A DNA stretch of 64,000 nt, from positions 6,324,001-6,388,000 of the forward strand of contig OU452208.1 of assembly GCA_911728435.2 (NCBI GenBank), given 5' to 3'. The DNA is from Apoderus coryli (Eukaryota; Arthropoda; Insecta; Coleoptera; Attelabidae). Shown in pieces: positions 22,885 through 34,253 of this stretch. A model generated the notes under the pieces. That model ran no database searches. It was given only the letters and a program-made list of their open reading frames with translations, and had not been told where the DNA came from. The first letter of the stretch is position 1. Each line of letters starts with the position of its first letter. Position numbers and translations under genes: made by a program.

Positions 22885-23670
22885 GAAACTACTGATACTT
22901 CCGTCAGTGGCGGCTAATTCTCTGTTTTAGTACGTAAGAAGACTGATGTAAAAATGTTGGGTTTAAAAGAACTTTATACTTAAAAAGCTCATGTTTTTTT
23001 GACAGAATAATACACAAACAAAACCATCCAAATAACTATAATAATAATAGAAACAATACGTAAACAATTTATCTCTCTAATATAAATCCGAAGTGTAGGA
23101 GATCCACACACACATGCCATGCACTCTACCTGGTAAAAGGCAGCCGCCACGTAAACATAAGCAGAACGGCGCGCGACCCGGGCTATTTTTCCGCTCGTCC
23201 TTCGGTTGCAATACACTCGAATTTGGAGGCTGGAGAGCCTCTCGCGCCAGTGGTTTATTTTTTATTAATGCGGTAGTATTCCTTGTTAATGTCAGCGGTT
23301 CATGTTTATAAATTTTAAAATGCATTTTGTGTCTTTAAAAATAAAGACTTTAAATTGAAAAATATTAAAGAATTGCTTGTTACATAAAGCAACAAGACTT
23401 TAAGTTATGTTGGAAATTTGTTTCACACATGCACATGCTTTCACCAGACGGCCGTTTTGTCGATCCACGACCCATCAGTGGTGATCGGCAGGCAGTGTGA
23501 CCCAAATTTACAACATTTACAAAGAGCTTATACTAGCACGAGAATTGATATAATGATAATGGAGTTGTTACTTCTTGTCCGGCCATCGTTTGTGAACTGT
23601 GTTTCACCCGGCATATTGCCTGTTCACGCTAGGTGTTGCCAAAAACATCTCTCTCTGAAAAATATTAGTA
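22885..23670. other. hAT-like end and a GC-richer island
   Basis: CAGTGGCGGCTAATTC at 22904-22919 looks like a hAT-type left terminus, but no matching right end was found. 23105-23260 is noticeably GC-richer than its surroundings (GGCGCGCGACCCGGGC). Its short open frames are unrecognised. Confidence 0.35.
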
Positions 23671-23790
23671 TATACCGGGTGGTCCATTTATCATGAGACA
23701 GCCTTATATCTTAAAAACGGCACATTTTTTGGAAAAAAAGTTCAAATTAAAGTTCTTTGCTATTGTGGTAACCATTTGCGAATTTGACAA
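23671..23790 (+). mobile_element. One-ended MITE-like terminus
   Basis: TACCGGGTGGTCCATTTATC resembles the CCGGG/CCCTG-type ends of mariner-related miniature elements, such as the TACCGGG end at 50664. No inverted partner was found, so this is a remnant. Confidence 0.35.
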
Positions 23791-23996
23791 CCGTTTCAAC
23801 GTTATCTTAAGTTCAACTTTGGTTTTTTAAATAGAAACATAGATTTTTTATTACAGAATCGTATTCCGATTGAAATAATAACATTTTTACAACATTTATT
23901 TGCTATTACACGAAAGAAAAAGATCGACAAAACCTTGAAATTTATTATAATAAATGCTGTGTTGCGAAGAAGTTTACGAGAACGTATTTTACTAAA

Positions 23997-24034
23997 TTCC
24001 TGATGAAGACAGGTGGTCTTGTCGAAACGTTGAA
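23997..24034 (+). ncRNA. Hammerhead-like ribozyme motif 1
   Basis: CTGATGA (24000-24006), one extra A, helix II GACAGG (24008-24013) pairing with CTTGTC (24018-24023) around loop TGGT, then GAAAC (24024-24028). The following GTT gives a self-complementary AACGTT. Stem I has TTC (23997-23999) against GAA (24032-24034), with GTT as the NUH cleavage triplet. A type I hammerhead with minimal stem III is known from Penelope-like retroelements. The unpaired A before helix II is non-canonical. Confidence 0.6.
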
Positions 24035-25617
24035 ACAAAGAAAAAAGAAATAATAGCATTTAAATAATTATCTAAAATCAAATAATCAGTCGATGATTTT
24101 TAAATTGTTGAACCTCAGTTTCAAGAACAAAAAAAACAGAGAAATTAACCCAAATTATTATCGGAATCAAAAAAATTTATTAACAAAAGTTATTTGTTTT
24201 TTTTTATGTAGAATCCGATTCGGTAATGAAACATATATGTTTCCATTAAGAAAAAAACGAGTTGACCTTGAGATAACCTTGAAGCGGTTGACAAACTTGC
24301 CATTCATTTACTTAAGTGAATTAAATTAAAACACCTCCGCGTACTATAACATGACATTGTATCAGTTATCCTATTAAAGTGTGAACTTCAACTTCCACAT
24401 TGAAACATAATATAAACTTATTCTTTATTTATTCAGACTAGTTGCACAACTTGGTCTATATAGAAACACAAACGATAAAATTTTAACGGCAACACCTCAG
24501 TTAATTATTAGCAATGTATCAAAAGTTACCTCAAGAGCAGAACATTCCCTTGATATTCGACCAGAGCAAACTTTGATTAAATGGTCATTAATTATTTAAT
24601 ATCTTGTGTGGGTGAAATATCCCCTGGCACTTACCAATTATTATACAGTTCAAATCTGATTTATTGATTTATTTATAACGTCATATGAAAGCACAAACGC
24701 TGTTGTGCCAATTAAATGCAAAGGAAACAATCTATAAAAAAATTAAAGCTCTGTTGTAGTTTTGGCGATCTTCGATTGGCGAGGAGTGTTAAGAATATTT
24801 TAGGTTTGAAAAAAGACAAATGCGTCAAAATTGCAATATGACATCAAGTAAAGTCTTTACTCAATTGCAACTAAAAGCTGTCGAATGCAGCAATAGCATC
24901 CTATTACGACCTCTTTTGGAGAACTTCTCATTATTCTATACTGGTCGATGATTCTTGCGGTTATATCGTGTGAATCGCTGTTTTTTTCATTAGAGATGGA
25001 GGCCTGAGTCAAAAATCAAAATATCGGACATTTTCGAATTACTAAGCATAAATGTGGCGACATTTGTGCTTTCATCGAATATAACTAAGAACAACACAAC
25101 TGGATGTAACACTGCCCAATTAAAAAAACGGAAATTCATGGATAGAAAACTTATTTGGAATATCAGAGTTGTTGAATTGTGGCGTTATTATCAGTTTAGG
25201 CCACGGAGTTGTCGGTTAGGCAAACAAAATTCAAAAAGCACACTCGAACCCATGACCATGGTAAGTGTTGCGCAATAGGGGAGGTTTTTAGAGCAAAATG
25301 CCCTTCAAAACAGTTATAGAGGATCGAAAGCTGGACAACTTTGCCTTATGAATTTTGTCTGCTATGCCACAATCGTATATTGTGTATGATCGTTTGCATG
25401 TGCCGCAAATCATACGAGTAGGAAATGGTCTGTTAATTTATTCATACTTTTGCTGAATACAGTTTTGTCCCCATCTTTTGAAAATATTCCGGCGCCAATG
25501 CTTGTCGAAGTGTTCCAATAAGATGATGTCGACATTCGTCTCAAAAGATGCTCAAGAAGAAAGAACTTGTGGCGTTGAGCTTAACCAGTCTTTTTATAAA
25601 ATGTAGTTAGTATATTC
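24035..25617. other. No gene recognised
   Basis: AT-rich sequence without recognised genes. Short open frames (for example 24093-24329 and 25054-25278) lack signatures. Confidence 0.4.
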
Positions 25618-26912
25618 ATTTTGAGAGATTTCGGCTTTTCTGAGCGGATGGTACGATTCTTTCGCTCATATCTTTTTGGTCGATCTCAGTTTGTAGAGTA
25701 CGAGTGTTTTAAGTCATCTACTTTTTCTTCTTCTTCGGGCGTGCCGCAGGGTTCCAACCTTGGACCCTTGCTGTTTAATGTGTTTATTAACGCCTTCTTG
25801 AGACCTTCACTTGTGACAGCCTCGCGTGTTGTCTCACATGAAGATTGTGAATTCCTACAGACCAACTTAAAGATCCTCTCCGATTGGTGTATCAGTAACC
25901 GTTTAATGCTCAATGTCTCAAAGTGTAAGGTAGTCAGTTTCTCTAGACTTAAGAGCGCGTTGAACCTCAATTATTGCTTAAACGGTGTTTCCTTAGAAAG
26001 ATTGAATGAGGTTAGGGACCTGGGCGTCATTTTCGATCGAGAGTTTACCTTCGTGCCGCAAATTTTGAGCGTTGTTTCTGGTGCTAATCGTGTACTGGGT
26101 TGCATTATTCGAAATTGTCGTCAGTTTAATAATATTTTCACAATGAAGGTGCTATATTATGCATTCGTTAGGACAAAGTTGGAATTTGGTTCAGTTGTGT
26201 GGAGCCCCATATATGAAGTCCATATTCGATCTCTGGAATCAGTCCAGAGACGCGTTCTCAAGTATCTGGGTTTCAGAGCGGATAATGTTTATCCACCGAG
26301 AGGAAGTGACCACGCGGCCAGGCTTCTGCGTTTCGAGATTCCCTCCCTCGAGTTGCGAAGAATTTTGGGCGGAATTAAGATCTTGTATAAGATATTACAC
26401 GGTGCAGTGGACTGTCCAGATCTTTTACAGGGGATAAGATTTCGTGTGCTGCCCCGCCTAGAAGCCAGGCATGTTGCCCCGTTTACCATCGGTCCTTCCA
26501 GAACCAATGTATTGTCGCAAAGTCCGATATACTTCATGTGTGATTCCTTTAATCGGCATTGTGGTCACCTGGGCATTAACTTTTCGTCTCTGTCCGAAAT
26601 CACCAATAGCCTTCTTAATGGGTGATCATCGAGGGTACTCAAAGGATGAATTGCTCTATAACATGGTAACATCTTTTTGGTCTGCAAGGGTAAGTAAGTT
26701 TTATTATTATTATTGTTTTATTATTTATCATTATTATTTTATTATTTGTTATTACCTATATTGTGTTTATTATTTACTTTATATCAATCTTGTTTCTTTT
26801 ATTTTTATTTATATATAAAGTGTTATTTTGTGTTATGTGCTTTAGATTTTCCTGTAAATGGGTGTGACCTGTGGGAAATAAATGCTATTATTATTATTAT
26901 TATTTTAACTCT
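25618..26912 (+). pseudogene. CR1/Jockey-like LINE lacking its RT catalytic box (copy 4)
   Basis: Plus-strand open frame of 334 codons, 25621-26625: FGFSERMVRFFRSYLFGRSQ, SSGVPQGSNLGPLLFNVFIN, then directly RVVSHEDCEFLQTNL. It continues NRLMLNVSKCKVVSFSR, VRDLGVIFDREF, FGSVVWSPIYEVHIRSLESVQ and ends SEITNSLLNG. About a dozen residues that should hold LLFADDLK are deleted in frame, removing the catalytic Asp pair. The 3' UTR ends in AATAAATGC and an (ATT)n tail at 26883-26906. It is 5'-truncated at about 25618. Confidence 0.9.
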
Positions 26913-26914
26913 TC

Positions 26915-28000
26915 AACATTTTAATTATTTACACAATACCTACATATAGTTACCACCACTTCGCTGAATTCGTTCCAAATATAATCAAAACATCATCACG
27001 TTCTCGCATTTGATTTAAGCATTTAAACAAATGGTCTCGCCTCGTACAGCAAACAGGACTACTACATCCACAATGAATGTAGTGAAATGGAGCTCTAAAC
27101 ATTCGTATAACTGTTAATTTACTGATGGCTATGGACCGACGCTGAATTACGTAAAGACACATTTTACGGCAATAGTTCAGATGACAGCATAAAGGGTTGA
27201 CTGGTTGGTTGGTTGGAAGGTTCGTTGTTTCAATTGTTTTACGCACAATAGAGGTTGCAGAGTGTGACTTTGATATGTCAACCAGTTGAAATTCAACATT
27301 TAGATGGCGTTTATATTTGTGAGTGGTAAAGGTTCGGGAATTTAACTTAAAAAACAAAAAGAGGTATTTAAAACCTTAGTTGTGGGATCTTGGAGCGATA
27401 TTGATCCACCATAATCCTAATTTAGGATAAGACTTGACCAGTCGACTATTATCTTCGCTCTCTACATGTTAACTTGAGGGTAGGTCATCTCCTAAAGACA
27501 GAGGACACTTGAATGAATAGAGATGTAATAAAGAAATAAACGTTCAGTTAACAACGTGTGAAACATCTTATGGTTGGAAAGATAACCAAACTACATAACA
27601 CATCTACAAAGGCGTCAATTTATCCTGTTACACTAATGGCCAGCCCAGTATTATACCTACAGAAGACGAGAGAATAACAAACTGCAAATGGCCGTCAAAT
27701 CATTGCTTTACCAAATGGACTACGGCGGCCACGCAATTGCAACAGAAAACTACTAACACTAATAGTTCAGAGCAACAATAATGTTTGGTACAACGCTGTG
27801 CCAGCAATTCAAATAATTGATAAATCAAAGGACTTGTGCTCCACAATATTCTTGGGCGTCTATATTTTTCCTCAAAATTCCAACAATAGAGAGGATATGA
27901 TTTACAAAAAGAAACCAACATGCGTAAAAATGTTTACAATTTTAAACAATAATATGTTTGTCAAGTTAATTTTGAGAGTTTAGTTTATTTTATAGGATTC
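26915..28000. other. No gene recognised
   Basis: A short GGTT repeat lies at 27200-27215. Nothing else noticed. Confidence 0.4.
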
Positions 28001-28262
28001 AGTAGGAAAATAAAATCACGTCTACTCCACAAAAAGTTATATATATATTGGTAAGTCACTCTTTCATGTATGATTGTGAATTAATTTCTATTGTTGGACT
28101 ATCTTTTATATGTATAGATGTTTGAATTAGGCTTATTATTAGGACTTCTGTGATTTTTGTCACTGACGATGAGATGAATCTCGAAACATGTTTGACATTA
28201 TTGTAATGATTTGAACATATATATAACTTTTTGTGGAGTAGACGTGATTTTATTTTCCTACT
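28001..28262. mobile_element. 46-bp inverted repeats enclosing a hammerhead-like motif
   Basis: 28001-28046 and 28217-28262 are exact reverse complements (both contain CACGTCTACTCCAC on one strand or the other). They bracket 170 bp that include the best hammerhead-like motif at 28158-28197. The right arm GTAGACGTGATTTTATTT and the downstream TGGATTACTTTAAC resemble sequence after the 44.5-kb motif (TTGACGTGTTTTATTT, TGGACTACTTTAG), so this appears to be one end of a Penelope-like element or its derivative. Confidence 0.75.
28158..28197 (+). ncRNA. Hammerhead-like ribozyme motif 2 (most complete)
   Basis: CTGACGA (28163-28169), one extra T, helix II GAGA-TGAA-TCTC (28171-28182), GAAA (28183-28186), then CATG giving a minimal stem III and the GTT triplet (28190-28192). 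Stem I is TGTCA (28158-28162) with TGACA (28193-28197), five perfect pairs. All three helices and the CUGANGA and GAAA boxes are therefore present in the type I arrangement. The self-complementary AACATGTT would also allow dimer formation. The extra T between box 1 and helix II departs from the canonical ribozyme. Confidence 0.7.
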
Positions 28263-30189
28263 AAACTTGATACTCCTCTCTGCAATGGATTACTTTAACA
28301 AATATTATAGGATTCATTTTCATATGTCATAAACACAGGATGCATATAAATATGGCTTTTTATTGCACTGTGTCCAAGATAAGAATGGGATACCATTTGG
28401 AAACGGTAAGAGTTAGAATGTCGGTTAAATTAGAGAAAAGTTGTACAATTTGAACACCTTTTAAATGGTGTTTTCAAAATTAAACTAACTTTAGCCGTTT
28501 TCTAGAATTTTTAAAAAACGGTTTTAGTTTTTATTTATTTTTGACATTATTTTCACAGCCATAAAAAAAATGAAAAGCACTGTTACTTTTTGTGGAGAAA
28601 AATATAGCGTTTACAAAATTTCACTACGACGTTTTGTTTTTGAATACCCATCATCAACTAGGTTTTTTTTTTCAATTTTTATTGTTAAATTTAAAGCCAT
28701 TTTCAATTCAAAAAACAAGTTTTCAGTGTTTTTAGCTGTTATATAAAATTATTAAGAAAAAAGTTTGGCACGCTCCTCTTCGAAATGGGTTTTTTCAAAA
28801 AATAAAATTTAGAATTCTATGTTACAAAATAGTTTCCTAATATTTTCGTTGCTTTCATTATTGGTGCTTGTTCAAATTAAATATATTCCATTAATTTATA
28901 TTTTGTTTAATTAAATACTAATTATACCTGCCTACATTAGGTACTACCATATTTATGTTGTTTCAAATTAAATTTTTGAGTTTTTGTTTTCGTGTTGTAG
29001 GTCAATAGGTTCTTTTACCTATTAGAACCGAAAATATATTGAAATTACTAAACAGACTTTCCAACTGTAAACTTCGTGCACGAATTGGGTTTTTTAGTAT
29101 TACTACTCCGCATTCGTTAATAGTATTTTAAAGAACTTAATCCAATTCAAAAAATTCCGCAAGCAGAAGAGGCCAGGCGAGTAGAGTTAGGTGTTGCCTT
29201 GGAATGTGAATCAAGGTAAGAACTTTTAAATCTCTTAGTCAATTAAATTTAATATCAATCCAGTTTTTTTTATCATTTCTTCTGAAAACTAAAAAATTTA
29301 CAACAAATTACTAGTCGGTACGCAAACATTCACAAACATCGGTTGACTATGTGTTTCTTCATTTCTCGTATGATGAAGAATTCGATGATTTCTTCCAATT
29401 AATATTTGAATTGAACGATTCGAAAACAAAATGTTCGACATTGCACACGTAGACTATGGAACAGTAAGTTTAGCAGAAACAATTTTGCAGAGCAATGTCA
29501 AGTGTATTCTCCAGGATTTGGTGAATTGAATTAATTGGCAACAATTTGAGGCATTTTACGAAACTGATGGATTCCTACCTGTTTGCGGCCTTTTCCGTTT
29601 TGGTATTTAAAGAAAAATGACAATTTTCGAAATTGTTTGGCCTTAAGGCAGAATATTTTCCAGAAAGTCCATGTATGTCTTATTTATCACAAACTTCTAT
29701 ATCCTTTAAATTCAGATTCTACACTTAATAATATTAAAGTAATCTAAAAGTCCTACTTTTATCCAGGAGCGTATCTTAGGTGATCAAGGACATTTTTTGT
29801 AAAAAGTATCCTTCGATTACGGATTATGCATTTTAAAATTATGGAAATAGTAATGGTAATTTTAAAGATAGAATTTTGACTTTCTCTAAACATCTGGAAA
29901 CATGGTTAAAGCACAGTTAAAATAATAGACAGTTACTTCTCATCGTGTCGGTACGTCTGATGTACGTGGGTTCAAAGCAATTCGCCGCGCTTATAGTTAT
30001 AGTATAGTATCTTATAGTATATATAGTTATAGTTTAATATAGTAGCGGGCCAGAAATGAGCTGGGAATGCGACGAGTCAATGCCGTTTTCAGCGTCTAGT
30101 GGAGCTTCTTGTCTATAGTTAATATTCGATGGTTCAAGGGTAAATGATTACAGGAAAACGTTAACAAAAAATAGTCAAAAGTGCGTAGT
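28263..30189. other. No gene recognised
   Basis: AT-rich, many short homopolymers. 29995-30045 is a low-complexity TATAGT-rich stretch. Confidence 0.4.
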
Positions 30190-30195
30190 CTCAGT

Positions 30196-30372
30196 AGTAA
30201 TAGCCCTAGGGTCTTGATAATACCGAGATGATTTTGTCATAGAGAATGCCGAAAGCGTGTTGCTTGATAATAGCCTAAGGCCACAGGCCGAGGGCTATTA
30301 TCCTTCAGCAACTCGCTTGAAGGATTCTCTATGACAAAATTTTGAGTATTTATCAAGGCCCGAGGAGTATTC
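30196..30372. repeat. Long hairpin at the 3' end of Crypton copy 2
   Basis: Arms of about 65 bases as in copy 1 (CCTAGGGTCTTGATAA and TTATCAAGGCCCGAGG at the base, CATAGAGAAT and ATTCTCTATG further in). The tip carries an additional perfect-ended palindrome, 30267-30301 (ATAATAGCC ... GGCTATTAT), absent from copy 1. The sequence could extrude as a cruciform. Confidence 0.9.
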
Positions 30373-30482
30373 GATAAGATAATTTTTTACTTGTAGATAT
30401 TAAAAATTTGATTGTCAATCTGACGTTTAATAATTTTCAATACAAAATGAATTAGTTTTAATCAAACAAATATTATTCATTT

Positions 30483-31626
30483 TTATTTAAAACTACAGTT
30501 GTGAAAAGTACAAATGGTAAATGTTAAATTGGAAGAAGAGTTTGCTGAAGTTGAGGGATTGTTAATTTCCACTGTTGAAGAAATTCCTCGCATGGTGTTG
30601 ATTATTTCACCATGGCATTCTTGGTTAATATTCAATTACGGTTTAATTGAATTAGAGCTGCTATGTCCTGTTATTTTTATTAATTGCTGTTCAGGAATTC
30701 CTTTATTTGCCAAATGGCAGTTGATCTGTTCGAATGATTGGATGTCTTTTTACACTTAGTGTCCAAACCAATAGCTTGCGGGGATGATTTGGTCCACATA
30801 TTGTGTTCTTGCCTACCGGTATATTGTCAAACCATGTGTCACTTTCGGATTTCCAGAAACGATTTGGTCTCAAGAATAGGCGACTGGAAGTAATATTTTT
30901 CCCCCCTTTGAACAATAATTTATGGAATAACCGAATAGGGCATGCACTTTCGTTTGCAATATTTGGAACAAACCACTTACTATTTGTACAACTTTTCGAT
31001 CCTCCTTGGCATGTTCTACTGAATATTGGATTGAACTCAATTCTGTTGGTTGGCGTTCCATCATTATTTTTCTCAATCGGGAAATAATCTATAAGGCAAT
31101 CACCTGGTTCACCACCTCGCCAAGCTAACTCAACAGCTACAATATGGTAAAAAAAAATTTGTAAACCTTCTGGTGTACATTCATCCCATAATCCAATGAT
31201 TCTAGCCAAATCACTTGAACTCAAATTTGATGAACTGCATTTCCGTTTGTTTGGATCCTGCTGTAATCTTTTACGTTTTGCATTTCTTGCACCTCGCGCA
31301 TTTTTGAATATCACACTGGTAAACAGGTCGAATACAATTTTGAAGTCATTGAAGTATTTTTCCTGGAGTAGCCTACTCATAGTATTCCAAATTGTTTTTA
31401 CAGTTGCTTCTTTATATTCAGTTCCGTCACCTTTTCTCATATTTACCTCATAATCTTTCAAATTATGCAAACTCGTTTCAGCATTCAGTTCGTATTCTCT
31501 GGTAGCACAAAACTCGAGAAATATTTTCCATACATATTTTTTTGATTTGATTGTATTTTTTGGTATATTATTAGATATAATATCATTAATTGCATCGTTA
31601 GATGCAATACCAAATCTTCGCGACAT
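30483..31626 (-). pseudogene. Crypton tyrosine recombinase, all domains readable
   Basis: Minus strand from MSRRFGIASNDAIND, about 380 codons. The N-terminal DNA-binding region is KKYVWKIFLEFCATREYEL. The catalytic domain has SSSDLARIIGLWDECTPEG, IVAVELAWRGGEPGDC (first catalytic Arg), CPIRLFHKLL and WFDNIPVGKNTI. After a frameshift near 30800 comes KKTSNHSNRSTAI (His-x-x-Arg box); after another near 30725, KITGHSSSNSIKP (second His). The next codon, where the nucleophilic Tyr is expected, is TAA. Codons then continue LNINQECHGEIINTMRGISS to a final stop at 30483-30485. This order of Arg, His-x-x-Arg, His and Tyr position is the tyrosine-recombinase signature and matches the DUF3504/Crypton domain. 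Inactive. Confidence 0.88.
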
Positions 31627-31800
31627 TTTTAAACCAGTTGTCAGTTTGACGTTTAATTAATTTTTAATAAAAAAAACACCAAACTGAAAACACCACATGT
31701 AGGGTATTATCGCTGTAATCCAGAGGTGATTGGATGAAATTTGACACATGACTTACGACTTAAGTAATTTGATTGGTTACTGTATCTAGTAAAAAATATT

Positions 31801-34250
31801 CTGGCGCACTAGGCAAACCTCACATGTCTCCGTCATGTGGAAGTCATTATGGTGCTCACCTAGAGAGGAAGAGTGCGAGAATTGTAAGTACGTGTGTGAG
31901 TTTGTGTGCTATGCCGGCTGACTTTATGTGTAATTTATCTTAATAATGTATGTGTGAGTTTTTGCACATTTCTCATTTACCGGAGTACGTATGGGATTTT
32001 ATTTATTTTCATACATTTTACCTCAACACACAACTCTTTCCTTTCTGTTTACTCTATTTTCTTTAGTCACCAGTCTTGGAGTCTTTACTCTTCCACAGAT
32101 TGTGTATTTTAACTTAATCATACCGCTGAGACATGCAAAGTTTAGAATAAAAAATATTCTGTGTCGCCAAAAATTCATTATTGTAATGGAAATGTACAAA
32201 GGCAACTTCAAAAATGTTACTTCAACCTGCAAGTACCTTAAATACTTTAATTAAATAATGAAAATGCCGAAAAATGTGAAATACAGAGTTGCAGGGGCAT
32301 GTTTTGGCTTCGCATGAAGCCTTCAAAATCCTAGGCTTTTATAAGGGTGAAGGATATACCAGGTGTCCCAACGGGAATGGTTTCGATGGATTATGGATAA
32401 ACTACACTGTGGAACAATCGGAAAATCTGGCGTAGTATTATTGTATTAATAAATGGTCGAATGTATTAATTAATTCCAAGTAAGAGCAATAACAAATAAT
32501 CTTTATATTTTAATCTTGTATTTTTTCTTGAACCTTGTTAAAATTTTTGAATAATTCTATTCTATTATAAAAGAAAGAATTTTTTCTTTGGAATATTTTG
32601 TGTACCTATACCAAACTATTGGTCCATGCAAAAAATGCGATGTTGGTAAGAGAAGTATAGAAAAATATATGGAGTAGAATTTGTTACGATCGTAGTGTTG
32701 CAGAAATGCAATTTAAGTGGATTGTATCAGCCTTTTAAAATTAAATATATTTTTTTCAATATAGAATGTCCCACGGAATATGGCGCATATAGATAAAAAA
32801 GGAGAATGAAAGGAGTGAGACCTACCTTTTCTCTTCTGTTAGGCTTCTTGAGGGCCCTCTTTTCTTCGTCTGGCTTCACCACACAGAGTTTACACAATCT
32901 TATTATTTCAAATAAGTACCACACAATTAACGATCGCACGGACAATCTGTCTTTCAACAATTCACCTTTCGCACTAATGATGGTGACTTTCCAAAAAATG
33001 TCCTTAGCGCAGGTCTCTAGGATATAGGTACAGGATAAGGTCAGACGTGCGCCGTGTGGACAATAATTAAATTTAAGTCTAATTATATAGATATATGAAT
33101 TAAAATACAAAATCATATGAAAATGAATTAGATAATTGAATAAAAAATTAAATATATTGATAGATATCGTTCACGTAGCAAAAGTTACCGTACCATCACT
33201 GTATTAGTAAACGGTCCTAAGGGTTGTGAGGCAGTACAACGATTTATATTAATTAATTAAAAGTGGTAACTCGCCGTGCATAGGGACGGGAGGCAGTGCT
33301 TCGCGCTTAAAATGATTTAATTACGGCCAGTATGGATGTTATTATTATTTTGGTCGACTTTCGTTCTGCGTTCACCGAAGGGCAAGCCACAGGCAGGGCA
33401 TTGTTGCCTCATTGGATAGCGAGCATTAAATGGACACATGACAGTTATTTTCATAATTTAAAACGAATCATCATGTGCGTATGTATAATAGGTAGATATA
33501 CAATCTATCAATATGTGCGCCATTTTTTAACAGTAAAAAAATATTAATTGGTTAAAAAGTTAGTGACGCACTGCCTCACTTGACTCATAGGACTAGCCGC
33601 CCCTGGTCCATTGTAACCTATGCTCGGCGTAGAACACCACTAAATTACAAGGTGGGGTTGGGTTGGATTGGTTTGTGTTGGTCTAGTTTGGTTTGGTGTG
33701 ATTTCTTTTGGATTGGTTTGGTGTGGGTTTGGATTGGTTTGGTTGGGTTTGGTTTGGTTTACTCCTTATTATAAATACGACCCTATATAAATTATATTTT
33801 TTTTGGATTCCACTTGTGATTCTAAATATAGTTTATGTACCTATAATATGTTACACCTATGTCCCCGTTTTCGAAATTTTATGACATGACATTTGCAGAT
33901 TAAAAAATGATTACCTTATTACTGGGTGTAATTCGATTAAAAACGACGCTGGTAATTTTTAGAGTTCTCCAGTCAATGAGGAGAAGATTATCCCAGCTAG
34001 AAGTGTCCACTTTCAACAGTTTTTGGAATTTTTTATATTAGGTGTATATGTTAATTTTATATATTTATTTGTATCTTGCTTCGAAATTTTTTTATTTAGT
34101 TTTAATTGAATTATTCGCAAATATTCTTGGTATGTTAAAAAATGTTTTATTTTTATCTTGTAAATGGAGCAACATGTGAAAAAAATACAGTGAGGTAAAA
34201 AAGTTGTAATCTTAGTTGATTTATCGAAGACAATATCGAAATTAAATTAC
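31801..34250. other. No gene; simple repeat at 33.65 kb
   Basis: No genes recognised. 32358-32440 begins CCAGGTGTCCCAACGGG and may be a one-ended miniature element. Open frames at 31906-32254 and 32727-33116 lack family signatures. Confidence 0.4.
33648..33765 (+). repeat. GGTTTG-type degenerate simple repeat
   Basis: A G/T-only run of variants of TTGGT, GGTTTGG and GGATTGG for about 115 bp. The open frame through it (GLGWIGLCW...) is a by-product of the repeat. Confidence 0.85.
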
Positions 34251-34253
34251 AGT

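Larger units (their letters stand above)
30190..31800 (-). mobile_element. Crypton element, copy 2 (near full length)
   Basis: Homologous to 15988-17275 in reverse orientation over its whole length. It has a 5' region 31627-31800 with TCTGGATTACAGCGATAATA and CTACATGTGGTG shared with copy 1, a recombinase pseudogene 30483-31626, and a terminal hairpin 30196-30372. It lacks inverted terminal repeats joining its two ends, as expected for Cryptons. The two copies are close enough to define each other's limits. Confidence 0.8.

Noticed and set aside
30514..30759. 81-codon plus-strand open frame
   Set aside because: Exactly antisense to the C-terminal part of the Crypton recombinase.
33580..33774. 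Open frame rich in Gly-Leu-Val-Trp
   Set aside because: Arises from the GGTTTG-type simple repeat.
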